Source of the DNA: Streptomyces sp. NBC_01428
GTDB taxonomy: Bacteria > Actinomycetota > Actinomycetes > Streptomycetales > Streptomycetaceae
Assembly (NCBI RefSeq): GCF_036231965.1
Contig: NZ_CP109499.1
Location: 9,013,534 to 9,077,533 of the forward strand
Length of the DNA: 64,000 bases
Direction of reading: 5' to 3'
The notes beneath the pieces are model-generated. The model saw only the letters and a program-made list of their open reading frames with translations, had not been told where the DNA came from and made no database searches. This document shows positions 50,276 through 58,820 of this stretch, piece by piece. Numbering within the stretch: position 1 is the first letter of the stretch; each line of letters opens with the position of its first letter. The position numbers and the translations under genes were made by a program.

Positions 50276-50848
50276 ATGTTCATGCGAAACGGGGCGAAGC
50301 GTGCTGCGATCGCGGTCTTTGCTGTGGGGCTCTGTGTGCTCGCGACCGGTACAGGAGCGGCCACCGCGGCAAGCACAGCCGCCCCGGACGAGTTCACCCG
50401 CCAGGCGAAGAGCCTGGGTCTGACCACCGCTGAGGCACACGGACTGCAGCAGCGCGTGGACGTCTATCTCGCGCAGACGGGCGGCACCCAGGTGGCCGTG
50501 AACAAGATCCGCCTCGGCGACAGCGGGGAGATCCTGCTGAGCCTGCCGGGCCAGGAGACCGCCCGGACAGTGAACGCGCCCAACAAGCCCGCATCCGAGC
50601 TCTGCCCGGGCAACACCATGTGCGCGTGGAAGGGCACCTGGTACACGGGCGACAGGATCAACATGTGGGCCTGCTACAACTTCCGCATTCCGTGGCTGGA
50701 GAACGGTTCCTGGATCAACAACCAGTCCACCGGCACGGTCGCGAACTTCCTCGACGACTACGGCGTCTCGAAATGGCACGACAAGGGCGCCTTCGACCAG
50801 GACCCGGACGCTCCCTGGTACTGGGTGCACTGGGTCAAGAACTGCTGA
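50276..50848 (+). CDS. Secreted peptidase-inhibitor-I36-like protein
   Basis: 190 residues with a signal peptide (basic MFMRNGAKRA, hydrophobic IAVFAVGLCVLATGTGAATA, likely cleavage after ATAAS or nearby). The C-terminal half (about 105-190: LCPGNTMCAWKGTWYTGDRI... WINNQSTGTVANFLDDYG) has the Cys- and Trp-rich beta/gamma-crystallin-like pattern of the family I36 inhibitors of Streptomyces. The N-terminal part (about 35-95) contains a 'TxxEAxxLQxxVDxYLAxTGGTQVAxNKI' pattern common in secreted actinobacterial proteins. The GGAGG ribosome site is well placed. It probably acts outside the cell. Confidence 0.75.
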   Translation: MFMRNGAKRAAIAVFAVGLCVLATGTGAATAASTAAPDEFTRQAKSLGLTTAEAHGLQQRVDVYLAQTGGTQVAVNKIRLGDSGEILLSLPGQETARTVNAPNKPASELCPGNTMCAWKGTWYTGDRINMWACYNFRIPWLENGSWINNQSTGTVANFLDDYGVSKWHDKGAFDQDPDAPWYWVHWVKNC

Positions 50849-50895
50849 CAGGAACCAGACGCAACGCAATCCCTCCACGAAAGGCAGCAGCCACC

Positions 50896-51201
50896 ATGAA
50901 AACCCGGACACGTCTCGTCGCAACCCTGTGCGCCGCCGCTTCCGCGGCCACGATCGGTCTGGCCACCCCGGCGGTCGCTCAAACGCATCAGGCCAACACG
51001 ACCTGCAGCACCTACCGCAGCTCCGACGGCAAATCCGTCGGAGTCAGCTGCAACACCGGCCGCTACTACGTCGTCGGCACAGCCTGCAGCGCGGGGGGCT
51101 GCACCACGATCGGCGGAAACATCGTCAACGCCCCGAACACCTCTTGGGCATGGGCCGGCAGCGGATACTTCGGCGGCGACATCAGCGCCGTCTTCGTGTA
51201 A
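50896..51201 (+). CDS. Small secreted four-cysteine protein
   Basis: 101 residues: signal peptide (KTRTRLVATLCAAASAATIG, AVA-Q cleavage) followed by a mature part of about 72 residues with four cysteines (TTCST, VSCNT, TACSAGGCTT), probably two disulfides. It lies 47 bp after the I36-like gene and is probably cotranscribed. I do not recognise a family; the small Gly/Ser-rich Cys-bridged form suggests a secreted inhibitor or toxin-like protein. Confidence 0.7.
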   Translation: MKTRTRLVATLCAAASAATIGLATPAVAQTHQANTTCSTYRSSDGKSVGVSCNTGRYYVVGTACSAGGCTTIGGNIVNAPNTSWAWAGSGYFGGDISAVFV

Positions 51202-51245
51202 GCACCGCGGAACTCTGCATCAGCTGTCCGACAGCTCCTGTGACT

Positions 51246-51280
51246 GCCCCATGCCCTGGTTACTGTTATGGGCATGGGGC
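51246..51280 (+). terminator. Terminator after secreted protein genes
   Basis: A perfect 11-bp inverted repeat (51246-51256 with 51270-51280) with a 13-nt loop lies 45 bp past the stop. Confidence 0.8.
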
Positions 51281-51309
51281 CCTGCCGAGGTCTCGGGCCC
51301 TCTCCAGGA

Positions 51310-51480
51310 ACGAAAGCCAGATGGACCTCTTGCGCAGGCAAACACGCGAGCTGGCGCCGGCACACCCAGTCCTCCGACTCCACGGCCGCCGCCTTCGCCC
51401 GCACCTGGACGGCCATCAGACATCGCGACCACGGCACCAGCCGCCCGGGCGATGCTCTGCCGCGCCGCTTGACCGTCCCA
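51310..51480 (+). pseudogene. Decayed fragment of a GtrA-like gene
   Basis: Translated in one frame, the stretch reads KARWTSCAGKHASWRRHTQ then SSDSTAAAFARTWTA, which aligns with residues around HARFSFGAGTRATGRQHLQ and SAGSAAAAFALTCTA of the GtrA-like protein at 49418. The DNA is similar too (CGGCCGCCGCCTTCGCC is shared). Similarity fades on both sides and no start or complete domain is present. It is a remnant of a duplicated copy. Confidence 0.65.
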
Positions 51481-51694
51481 GCCGGGCGCCGCGGCAGCGG
51501 CGGATACGGACTCCGTGTGGTCCTGTCGGCGGCGGGAATGACTGCAGGCCGGTCTGTGTTGTGGAGAGCGTGGTTGTGGAGGGAACAGTGTCCCCGGGCC
51601 TCACCTATAGCCCATGAGGAAGATCGTTCGGCTGAAGCCTCATGGAGCCTTTCGCCGCGTAGGCGACCGCCCTTCACTACCACGCTCTTCATCG

Positions 51695-51730
51695 CAGCTC
51701 CTGTCCGGGACTTTTCCTGGACAGGAGCTG
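51695..51730. terminator. Perfect 12-bp hairpin in a gene-free stretch
   Basis: CAGCTCCTGTCC (51695-51706) and its complement (51719-51730) enclose a 12-nt loop containing TTTT. It lies in 51481-52000, which otherwise shows no gene, so which transcript it would end is unclear. Confidence 0.5.
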
Positions 51731-52000
51731 TTCCTGTCCATCCCCGCTGCGGGATCTGCTTCCGGTACGACCCGTGTTCCGCAGGGCTGCGGCAGAGGAG
51801 CGGCCGCGGGGCCGCTCAACATCCAGCCCGGCCCCGCCAGAGCGTTGTCAGGGCCAGGCTGAGGCTTGAGGACTCTGGAGCGGGAGGCAGGGCCAGCACG
51901 GCCCGGGACGGAACACCATCAGACAGGAGTGCCCACGCGGCGGCAGGCGAGCTCAGCCACCGCCGCCGCGCCCACACCCGATCCGGCGCAAACGGACCCC

Positions 52001-52987
52001 TCACGCCCCGTCCAGGATCCTCAACCCAAGCGGCGTGACGGCGTGGACCACGTACTTCCCGCACCGGCGGCTACTGACCAGACCCCCGTCACGCAACGCA
52101 CTCATCTGATACGTGAGACTCGACTGCGCGATCCCCACGACACGGGCAATGTCCGTCGACGTACATCCCCCACGACTGTCACGGCCGGCAAGAACCTGGA
52201 GGATCGCGGCACGCGTCCGGCCGAGCAGCCGCGAGGCACCCCTCCCGCCGTCCCGAGCCAGATGCCAGGCCGGCTTGGCCACCGGATACACCAGAGTGGG
52301 CGTCAGATCCGGATCCGCCAGCGCGGTCGGACGCCGCCAGCAGAAGAACGAGGGAACGAGAAGCAGCCCCCGGCCCCCCAGCAACACGTCACGGCTCACC
52401 GGATAGTCCACCTCGAGAACCGGATCCCGCCACCGCGCATACGGCGCCAGACTCTCCAGAAGCCCCTGCACACCACCCGCGAGCAGCGCCCCCGAGCGCA
52501 GATCGACATCGACCCCCACCTGCCCCCGCATACGCGGCAGATGAGGCCTCAGCACAACATCGAAGTACGTACGAAGCGCCCGCACGACTCTCTTCAGATC
52601 GACGGAGTCCGCCCGCGGACCCCCGCCCGGCCCCCGCAGCCCGGCCTGCGCCGTGTTCAGCCGCCCCACCTGCTCCGCCACCACCCGCGCCGGCGTCGCC
52701 CCGACCGCATCCAACCCCGCCCCCAGATCCCCGGAGGCGTCGGGGGTGAGAAGGTCGGGAATATAACCGCGGCTGGGCACCAGACCACGCAACGGCGACA
52801 ACGCCACCCGCAGCCTCTCGTCGCGGCGAATCCTCTCCCGCGCCCCCTCCCGCCACCCACCGAACTCCGCGCGCCCGTCACCCGTCTGTAATCGGCAGAT
52901 GCTGCACACGATCTCCCACAGGGGATCCGGCCCCCGTGACACCCGCACGTTCCTCAAGTCGTCGTCGGTGAAATGCAGACGGAGCAT
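52001..52987 (-). CDS. ArsR-type winged-helix regulator with DUF5937-like N-terminal domain
   Basis: 328 residues. The C-terminal about 90 residues form an ArsR-like winged helix (RAAILQVLAGRDSRGGCTSTDIARVVGIAQSSLTYQMSALRDGGLVSS). The N-terminal about 230 (LRLHFTDDDLRNVRVSRGPDPLWEIVCSI onward) match the domain often found before such HTHs in Streptomyces. ATG 52987 has GGGGAGG 5 nt upstream. It is divergent from the LysR gene (172-bp gap). Target and signal unknown. Confidence 0.85.
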   Translation of the reverse strand: MLRLHFTDDDLRNVRVSRGPDPLWEIVCSICRLQTGDGRAEFGGWREGARERIRRDERLRVALSPLRGLVPSRGYIPDLLTPDASGDLGAGLDAVGATPARVVAEQVGRLNTAQAGLRGPGGGPRADSVDLKRVVRALRTYFDVVLRPHLPRMRGQVGVDVDLRSGALLAGGVQGLLESLAPYARWRDPVLEVDYPVSRDVLLGGRGLLLVPSFFCWRRPTALADPDLTPTLVYPVAKPAWHLARDGGRGASRLLGRTRAAILQVLAGRDSRGGCTSTDIARVVGIAQSSLTYQMSALRDGGLVSSRRCGKYVVHAVTPLGLRILDGA

Positions 52988-53159
52988 GACGCCTCCCCAT
53001 ATCGTCCCAACCGGCAGGGGAGGTGCTCGCCGTACGACAGAGGCCACCGCGCTCAACCACACGGCACAACAGACCCCTTGATCCATTCTGGTCGAGCACC
53101 GGACATCGGAGCGGCCGAGAACCGAAGGGAACACTCAGCGATTCGATAACCTGCCCTCT

Positions 53160-54104
53160 ATGGTCGCCGGGGGCACGCGTCGCCGAGACGCCCGAGAACC
53201 GAGCCTGCACCAGTTACGGCTGTTCCTCGTGCTGGCGGAAGAACTCCACTTCGGACGGGCGGCCGCCCGCATGTTCATCTCCCAGCCCGCCCTCAGCCAG
53301 CAGATGCGCGCCCTGGAACAGCGCCTCGACCTCTCCCTGCTGGAACGCCGCACCGGCACCCTGACCCTCACCCCGGCAGGACACGCACTGGCCGAACAGG
53401 CCGCAGAAGTACTCGCCGCGATGGCGAAACTGCTCCAGGTCTGCGACGCACACGCCGGCACCGTCCGCGGCAGACTGCGCATCGGATCCCTCGGCGCGGA
53501 AGCGGCCATGCCCCACGCGAGAACCGTCCTCGACCGCCTGCGCAACCGCCACCCCCACCTCGAGGTCGAAGTCCTCAACCTGAACTTCGTCGAGCAGTTC
53601 GACGCCCTCGCCGACGGCACCGTCGACGCCGCCTTCCTGCGCGCCCCCCTGCCCGCCAGCTTCCAGAGCATCGAACTCGCCACGGAATCACGCGTGATCT
53701 GCCTCCCGGCGGACGACCCGCTGGCCCACGAGAGCGAACTCACCCTCGCCCAGATCGCGGACCGCGCCGTGGTGAACATGCCCCCCGAAGTGCCCCGCCA
53801 GTGGTGGGACCACCTCACCATCAACCCACGCCCGGACGGAACCAGCGTGCGCTACGGCCCCGTGGTCCGCGACACCGAAGCCATGGTGCTCGCGGTCCTG
53901 CAGAAACGAGCCATCACGTTCTTACCGGCGGCCGCCCGCCGCCTCTACCCGCGCCCCGGACTCACCTACGTGGATTCCCCCGAGCTCGGCAACTCCGTCT
54001 CCTGCCTGGCATGGCTTCCGGCCAACCGCGACGCACCCGCCGTACACGCCCTGCGCACCGCGGCCCACCCCGACGCCGCCGGAACGGGGGAGCGGCACGC
54101 CTAG
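53160..54104 (+). CDS. LysR-family regulator with a TTA codon
   Basis: 314 residues. N-terminal HTH (LHQLRLFLVLAEELHFGRAAARMFISQPALSQQMRALEQRLDLSLLERR) and a substrate-binding co-inducer domain (about 100-300). Codon 255 is TTA (53922-53924), which in Streptomyces requires the developmentally controlled bldA tRNA, so the protein is expected mainly at late growth stages. Divergent from the ArsR-type gene, a typical LysR arrangement for controlling a neighbour. The start is uncertain; no strong ribosome site precedes 53160. Confidence 0.88.
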   Translation: MVAGGTRRRDAREPSLHQLRLFLVLAEELHFGRAAARMFISQPALSQQMRALEQRLDLSLLERRTGTLTLTPAGHALAEQAAEVLAAMAKLLQVCDAHAGTVRGRLRIGSLGAEAAMPHARTVLDRLRNRHPHLEVEVLNLNFVEQFDALADGTVDAAFLRAPLPASFQSIELATESRVICLPADDPLAHESELTLAQIADRAVVNMPPEVPRQWWDHLTINPRPDGTSVRYGPVVRDTEAMVLAVLQKRAITFLPAAARRLYPRPGLTYVDSPELGNSVSCLAWLPANRDAPAVHALRTAAHPDAAGTGERHA

Positions 54105-54305
54105 CCGGCCGCGGAGACCGCCCCCGCCCACAACTCGGCGGACCACCACACACTCCGGGCCATCGCGAAGGCTGTCGTCGACGGTGCCCACGCGGCACCG
54201 CCCATTCGTCCTTCACCCGCCGGCCATAAACTCTCGCGAGACATGACCCCATAAAACCATTCAGGTATTCAGCCCGGAATGGCTTTATCTCCAAGCAAAC
54301 TCCGC

Positions 54306-54311
54306 TAGAAT
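54306..54311 (+). promoter_or_regulatory. Putative -10 box of the HTH-protein operon
   Basis: TAGAAT lies in an AT-richer stretch 35 bp before the GTG start at 54347. The -35 region 17 bp upstream (CTTTAT) is a weak match. Confidence 0.4.
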
Positions 54312-54346
54312 AGGGGAGGTTCGTCGATCAGTCAGGAGTGAGCAGG

Positions 54347-54919
54347 GTGCCGGAAAGGAACATCGATTTCGGTCAATTCGGTGCTCGTGGCATCAAGGGC
54401 TTCGAAGCCGTCGCCCGGCAACTCGACAAGCTCGCCGGCTACATCGCCACCCCGATCACGGCACAGCGGGGCCTGCTGGCCCGCCTGCACTACCTGACCC
54501 GCACCGACCACGCCCGCGCGGCCGCCCGCGCAGCAGGCCTCACGGTCACCGACCGCACCCTCAAAGCCTGGCTCGACGGGAAGCGCCTCCCCTCCAGGAA
54601 GAATCTGGAACGCATCGAGACCGCCTACCGGACGGTGCGCCGGCAGAACGTCGCCCGCTATCTCCTAGGCCGCCTCAACCGCGAAGGCCGCGGCACCCGA
54701 GTCGAACTGCACCCGCTGAACCAGTCCCAGGTCGACCGCCCGCGCCAACGGATCGTGGAATACCGCAGCCTGAACATCCGTCACTGGGACGCCGTCGTCC
54801 GAGCCTGGGCCGACGGCGACGACCAGGCCCTGGACGAAGCCTGGATCGACCAGATCGTGGACCTCGGCTCCCAATGGGGACAGTACGAGTACGTGACCAA
54901 CGTCGGCTTCGCGGCCTGA
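54347..54919 (+). CDS. HTH DNA-binding protein of unknown function
   Basis: About 190 residues. A helix-turn-helix is visible at about 50-85 (ARAAARAAGLTVTDRTLKAWLDGKRLPSRKNLERIETAY), followed by a basic stretch (RRQNVARYLLGRLNREGRG) and a conserved-looking acidic C terminus (IDQIVDLGSQWGQYEYVTNVGFAA). The order HTH, basic region and C-terminal tail, and the size, resemble Streptomyces telomere terminal proteins (Tpg), but I see no clear motif match, so this is only a hint. GTG 54347 is chosen (AGGAG 8 nt upstream); GTG 54338 is in frame. Coupled with the next gene (8-bp gap). Confidence 0.6.
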   Translation: MPERNIDFGQFGARGIKGFEAVARQLDKLAGYIATPITAQRGLLARLHYLTRTDHARAAARAAGLTVTDRTLKAWLDGKRLPSRKNLERIETAYRTVRRQNVARYLLGRLNREGRGTRVELHPLNQSQVDRPRQRIVEYRSLNIRHWDAVVRAWADGDDQALDEAWIDQIVDLGSQWGQYEYVTNVGFAA

Positions 54920-54927
54920 GAACTCTT

Positions 54928-55407
54928 GTGAACGAAATCGAAGAAGCCGTCAGTTGGAGCGGCCCGGCCGTCATCATTTTGTTCACACTCGGGGTATCTG
55001 AATCCTGGCTCCAAGAAGACGATTTCACGGTTGCGGCAATGAGGCCGGACCGCGTGAAACGGTATCCGCTCGGTCCGGACCCCGAAGGACAACGAGGAAT
55101 TGTTCAGTCGTACGACCTCACGTTCGACAACATCGACCGCGACGTCGTCCCCTACTTGCGAGAGTGCCTGCAAAAAGCCTCAACGAAAGCCGAAGGCATC
55201 GCGTGGCTCGGCTTCGAAGGCTCATTCCACTACGACAACCTCTTCACCGACGAGGTCGCAGACAAGATCTACGGCTACTGCATCCCCGACGGCGCTCCCG
55301 CAGCCATCTGGGACGACGAGACCTTGAAGAGTGACCGATGGAAGCGTGAGATCGCCGAAGTGCGCTCTGTCCTGGAACGCGATTTCCCCATGCCCCACAG
55401 GGACTGA
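54928..55407 (+). CDS. Hypothetical protein, partner of the HTH protein
   Basis: 159 residues, acidic, no signal peptide or membrane segment, family not recognised. It reads like a globular alpha/beta protein (AVIILFTLGVSESWLQEDDF, GIAWLGFEGSFHYDNLF). Codon use is less GC-biased than in the rest of the window (AAA, ATT and TTG are frequent), suggesting transfer with the preceding HTH gene. The start is GTG 54928. Confidence 0.6.
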   Translation: MNEIEEAVSWSGPAVIILFTLGVSESWLQEDDFTVAAMRPDRVKRYPLGPDPEGQRGIVQSYDLTFDNIDRDVVPYLRECLQKASTKAEGIAWLGFEGSFHYDNLFTDEVADKIYGYCIPDGAPAAIWDDETLKSDRWKREIAEVRSVLERDFPMPHRD

Positions 55408-55579
55408 CCGACCCAAGCCACGGTCCCCTCCCCGGAGGCAACCGTCACGGAGACCGTGACTCTGGCTCTGCGGACTCCCCACCCATACGACGCGCCCGGC
55501 GCCACCGGAGACGTACACGCCCCGGCCGCCCGGACAAACCGATGGCCGGAGGCGAGCACGACGCGACAGGATGCCCCGC

Positions 55580-56140
55580 ATGACACTGCCCACCCCCGAA
55601 CTGCACACCACCCGCCTACGACTGCGGCCGTTCACCGACGCCGACACGGCACCGCTCTACACGCTCCACAGCAACGCCCACGTGCTGCGCTACTGGGACT
55701 CCCCGCCATGGACCGAACCGGCCCGCGCCCAGCGCTTCATCGCAACATGCCGGACGATCGAGGAGGAAGGCACGGGAGCACGGGTGGCCGTCGACCGCCT
55801 CTCCGACGGCGCGTTCATCGGCTGGTGCGGCCTGACCAACTGGAACCCGGACTTCCGCAGCGCATCCCTCGGCTACGTCTTCGACACCGCCGCATGGGGC
55901 CACGGCTACGCCACCGAGACCGCACACGCCGTCCTGCGGTGGGCGTTCGACGCCCTGGACCTGAACCGCGTCCAGGCCGAGACCGACACCCGCAACCTGG
56001 CCTCCGCCCGGGTCCTGGACAAGCTCGGCTTCGTCCGCGAAGGCACCCTCCGCGAGGACTGCGTCGTCAACGGCGACGTCTCCGACTCCTGGATCTTCGG
56101 CCTCCTCCACCGCGAATGGCACCCGACAGCCGTCCACTAG
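55580..56140 (+). CDS. GNAT-family N-acetyltransferase (RimJ/RimL type)
   Basis: 186 residues. Family signs: LHTTRLRLRPFTDADTAPLY at the start, GWCGLTNWNPDFRSASLGYVFDTAAWGHGYATETAHAV carrying the acetyl-CoA pyrophosphate loop (GHGYATE), and ARVLDKLGFVREGTLRED near the end. It should acetylate an N-terminal amine or small molecule with acetyl-CoA. ATG 55580 is preferred over 55571 on weak ribosome-site grounds. Confidence 0.88.
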   Translation: MTLPTPELHTTRLRLRPFTDADTAPLYTLHSNAHVLRYWDSPPWTEPARAQRFIATCRTIEEEGTGARVAVDRLSDGAFIGWCGLTNWNPDFRSASLGYVFDTAAWGHGYATETAHAVLRWAFDALDLNRVQAETDTRNLASARVLDKLGFVREGTLREDCVVNGDVSDSWIFGLLHREWHPTAVH

Positions 56141-56288
56141 AACCCGAAACCGGGCCGACACTCGCCCCCGACACACGAGGACGCCCCGCCCTCGACCCCG
56201 CCGGCAACGCCACCAAAACCCCCGCGAAGACCCCTGCGGTAGGGTCCCCGGCACACGGACGAGGGACTGGCCGCGGGGGAGCGCCACA

Positions 56289-57242
56289 GTGGTGGATTTC
56301 GACCGTCAGATCGAACCATTCCGACAGGAGCTGCTCGCTCACTGCTACCGCATCCTCGGCTCGGTCCACGACGCCGAGGACCTGGTGCAGGAGACCTATC
56401 TGCGAGCCTGGCGGGCCCGGGACGCCTACGACCCGTCCCGCGCCGCATTGCGGACCTGGCTCCACCGGATCGCCACCAACGCATGCCTGACAGCCCTGGA
56501 AACCCGGCGCCGCCGCCCGCTGCCCGCCGGAACAGTGACCGAACGCCTGCCCACGGACCCGCTGGTCCACGGAGGCGAAGCCACCTGGCTCCAGCCGATC
56601 CCCGACTCACTGCTGCACCTGGGAAGCCCCACCGGCACGGCCATCGACCCCAGCAGCGTACGGCTCGCCTTCGTCGCCGCCCTGCAACACCTCTCAGCAC
56701 GCCAACGGGCCGCGCTGATCCTGCGCGACGTCCTCGCCTTCTCCGCCGTCGAAGCAGCGGACGTCCTCGACGCGTCGGTCGCCTCGGTCAACAGCGCCCT
56801 GCAACGCGCACGCGCTCGCCTGAACGAGGCGGGCGTCCTCGAGGAGCAGATTGCAGAACCCTCCCAGGCAGAGCAACGAGCCCTCGTCGACCGCTACATG
56901 AAAGCGTTCCAGGACGCCGACGTCGAAGGGCTCAAGAAACTGCTGAGCGACGACGTCATCATGGAGATGCCGCCGATGCTCAACTGGTTCACCGGACCCG
57001 AGAAGTACGGGCAGTTCATGGACTGGGTCTTCGCCGAGGCAGGCGCCAACTGGCACCTGACCCATGTCGCGGCGAACGGCCAGCCCGGCATGGCCGCCTA
57101 CCGCCTCGGCGACAGCGGCGCCTTCGAACTCCACACACTCCAGGTGTTCACCGTCACCGCTTCCGGGATCAGCAGAAACACCGTCTTCCAGGACACCGAG
57201 ATCTTCGCAGCCTTCCGTCTGGCCCCCCGCATCGAAGCCTGA
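56289..57242 (+). CDS. ECF sigma factor with SnoaL-like C-terminal domain (SigJ/ECF41 type)
   Basis: 317 residues. Region 2 (LLAHCYRILGSVHDAEDLVQETYLRAWRARDAY, about 15-47) and region 4 (LSARQRAALILRDVLAFSAVEAADVLDASVASVNSALQRARARL, about 132-178) are followed by a SnoaL/NTF2-like domain (about 195-310: LVDRYMKAFQDADVEGLKKLLSDDVIMEMPP). In this sigma class the tail replaces a separate anti-sigma factor and modulates activity. GTG 56289 follows GGGGGAG. A stand-alone NTF2-fold protein is encoded just downstream and may be its target gene. Confidence 0.88.
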   Translation: MVDFDRQIEPFRQELLAHCYRILGSVHDAEDLVQETYLRAWRARDAYDPSRAALRTWLHRIATNACLTALETRRRRPLPAGTVTERLPTDPLVHGGEATWLQPIPDSLLHLGSPTGTAIDPSSVRLAFVAALQHLSARQRAALILRDVLAFSAVEAADVLDASVASVNSALQRARARLNEAGVLEEQIAEPSQAEQRALVDRYMKAFQDADVEGLKKLLSDDVIMEMPPMLNWFTGPEKYGQFMDWVFAEAGANWHLTHVAANGQPGMAAYRLGDSGAFELHTLQVFTVTASGISRNTVFQDTEIFAAFRLAPRIEA

Positions 57243-57415
57243 CCACACCAAACCGACTGCTTCTGCGAGGGCGCACCCCGCGCTCCTCAAAAAATGTTCG
57301 GAGTACGCGATGAGCCGGGACTCCGGCGCCGGTATGTACCTGCGGAGCCGCACCGGCTCCCGGTGCGCCGCAGCCCGCGGCAACCCGCACGCGTACGACC
57401 GAGCAAGGAGCAACC

Positions 57416-57832
57416 ATGACCACGAACCGGACGCACACCGCGGACGAGACCGCCATCCTCAAGGTCCTCGAGAACGTCTACGCCGCGTGGGACACCTATG
57501 ACGCGGACGCGTTCGTCGCCGACTACACCGAGGACGCGAGCGTGATCCTGCCGGGGTCCTACCGCTCCTCCCGCGAGGAGATCCGGCAGAGCATGCAGGC
57601 CGGCTTCACCAGCTACCTCAAGGACTCCACCACGAACAACAAGGTGCTCGACATCCGCTTCCTCAACAAGGATGCCGCCGCCGTCATCAGCGAGACGAGC
57701 ATCCTCTTCTCCGGCGAGACACACGTGCCGGCCGACCGCAGCGCGATCGCCATGTGGATCCTGACCCGCCAGGAAACGGAATGGCAGGTGGCTGCCTACC
57801 AGAACTCGCCGAAGGCGGCGGCCACGAGCTGA
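57416..57832 (+). CDS. SgcJ/EcaC-type NTF2-fold protein
   Basis: 138 residues with a DUF4440/SnoaL-like fold: ETAILKVLENVYAAWDTYDADAFVADYTEDASVILPG and a C-terminal RSAIAMWILTRQETEWQVAAYQNSP. These small proteins are assigned mostly by fold; catalytic roles are often unclear. AAGGAG precedes the ATG. Genes for carotenoid- or ECF41-linked small enzymes often follow such sigma factors, so it may be regulated by the gene upstream. Confidence 0.8.
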   Translation: MTTNRTHTADETAILKVLENVYAAWDTYDADAFVADYTEDASVILPGSYRSSREEIRQSMQAGFTSYLKDSTTNNKVLDIRFLNKDAAAVISETSILFSGETHVPADRSAIAMWILTRQETEWQVAAYQNSPKAAATS

Positions 57833-57886
57833 CACCGCCGGGGTCGCCCGCCCACGGTCCTGGAGTTGAGGGCCTGGGCGAGCACC

Positions 57887-57918
57887 GGCCCGTCCCGTCC
57901 CGGAACCCGGGACGGGCC
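57887..57918 (+). terminator. Terminator after NTF2-fold gene
   Basis: A perfect 11-bp inverted repeat (57887-57897 with 57908-57918), 10-nt loop, 55 bp after the stop. The rest of the gap to 58174 shows no gene. Confidence 0.75.
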
Positions 57919-58174
57919 ACCCCACCGTGTCGCCGGCCTCAACCGACGATCCCCGTGCCGTCCAAGGCGCGGGTCGCCTGGGTTCAACGATCGCCGCCGG
58001 CCAGGTGGACCAAGCCCCGGTACTCGCGTCAGCTGAGGGTGCTCGCGAAGCTCATGTCTTGCTCAGGGATGGGGCGGAAGCTGGTCATCCGCCGAAGAGC
58101 ACTGCCAAGATCTCGACAGCTGCCGGTGCCGAGATCATCGCGGGCAGTAATCTTCCCCTGACCAAGGAGATGTC

Positions 58175-58819
58175 ATGCGCATGCCCCGAAGGGCTTTGCT
58201 GGTACCTGCTGTGACTGCTGTCGTTCTCGCCGGAGCGGGGCCGGTGTTCGCGGACGACCCGACAACAGACCCGGCCGACACCGTCGCGACGGCGCCGCCC
58301 GCCCAGCCGGAGGAGACGGACCTCACCGAGGGAGCTCCTGACGTTCCCGCCGCAGCTCCCTCCGACGCCGCCGACCAGGTGCCCTCCAGCCGCGGTTGCG
58401 AGCAGGGCTGGTACTACAAGGCCAGCAGCAAGTCGAAGGACTACCACAAGGGGGTTGGCGCCGAGCAGGCCAACCACAACGGCACGTCACGCACCGCCAA
58501 GTCCACGTTCACCTCGGACGTGACCGGCACGGTAGGCATCGCCTACACCGGCGAACTCAACGTCAAGGGCAGCGCGGCGGTCATCGAGATCTCCGGGAAG
58601 TTCGGGGTGACCGTCTCCGCCTCCCTCACCGCGAAGCTCGGCAATGCGATCACGGTGGACACCCCCGCCCGCAAGACAACGTACGGCCGGTACGGCGTCT
58701 ACCGTTTGAAGAGCTACGGCTACAGCCAATACACCTATGTCAACTGCGGGAAGGGCGCCAAGCACAACGTCACCATCTACACGCCCCACCGCGTCGGCTG
58801 GGCCATCTGGGAGGACTGA
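58175..58819 (+). CDS. Secreted protein of unknown function
   Basis: 214 residues. Signal peptide (RMPRRALLVPAVTAVVLAGAGPVFA-D), then a Pro/Thr/Asp-rich linker of about 45 residues and a Tyr/Lys-rich beta-type domain with two cysteines (GCEQGWYYKAS, VNCGKGAK). The ribosome site AAGGAG is well placed. The lipoprotein gene starts one base after its stop, so the two are an operon. The family is not recognised. Confidence 0.7.
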   Translation: MRMPRRALLVPAVTAVVLAGAGPVFADDPTTDPADTVATAPPAQPEETDLTEGAPDVPAAAPSDAADQVPSSRGCEQGWYYKASSKSKDYHKGVGAEQANHNGTSRTAKSTFTSDVTGTVGIAYTGELNVKGSAAVIEISGKFGVTVSASLTAKLGNAITVDTPARKTTYGRYGVYRLKSYGYSQYTYVNCGKGAKHNVTIYTPHRVGWAIWED

Positions 58820-58820
58820 C

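Noticed and set aside
51614..52000. Small open frames between the hairpin at 51695 and the ArsR-type gene
   Set aside because: No ribosome sites, no hydrophobic or conserved segments, and conflicting frames on both strands.
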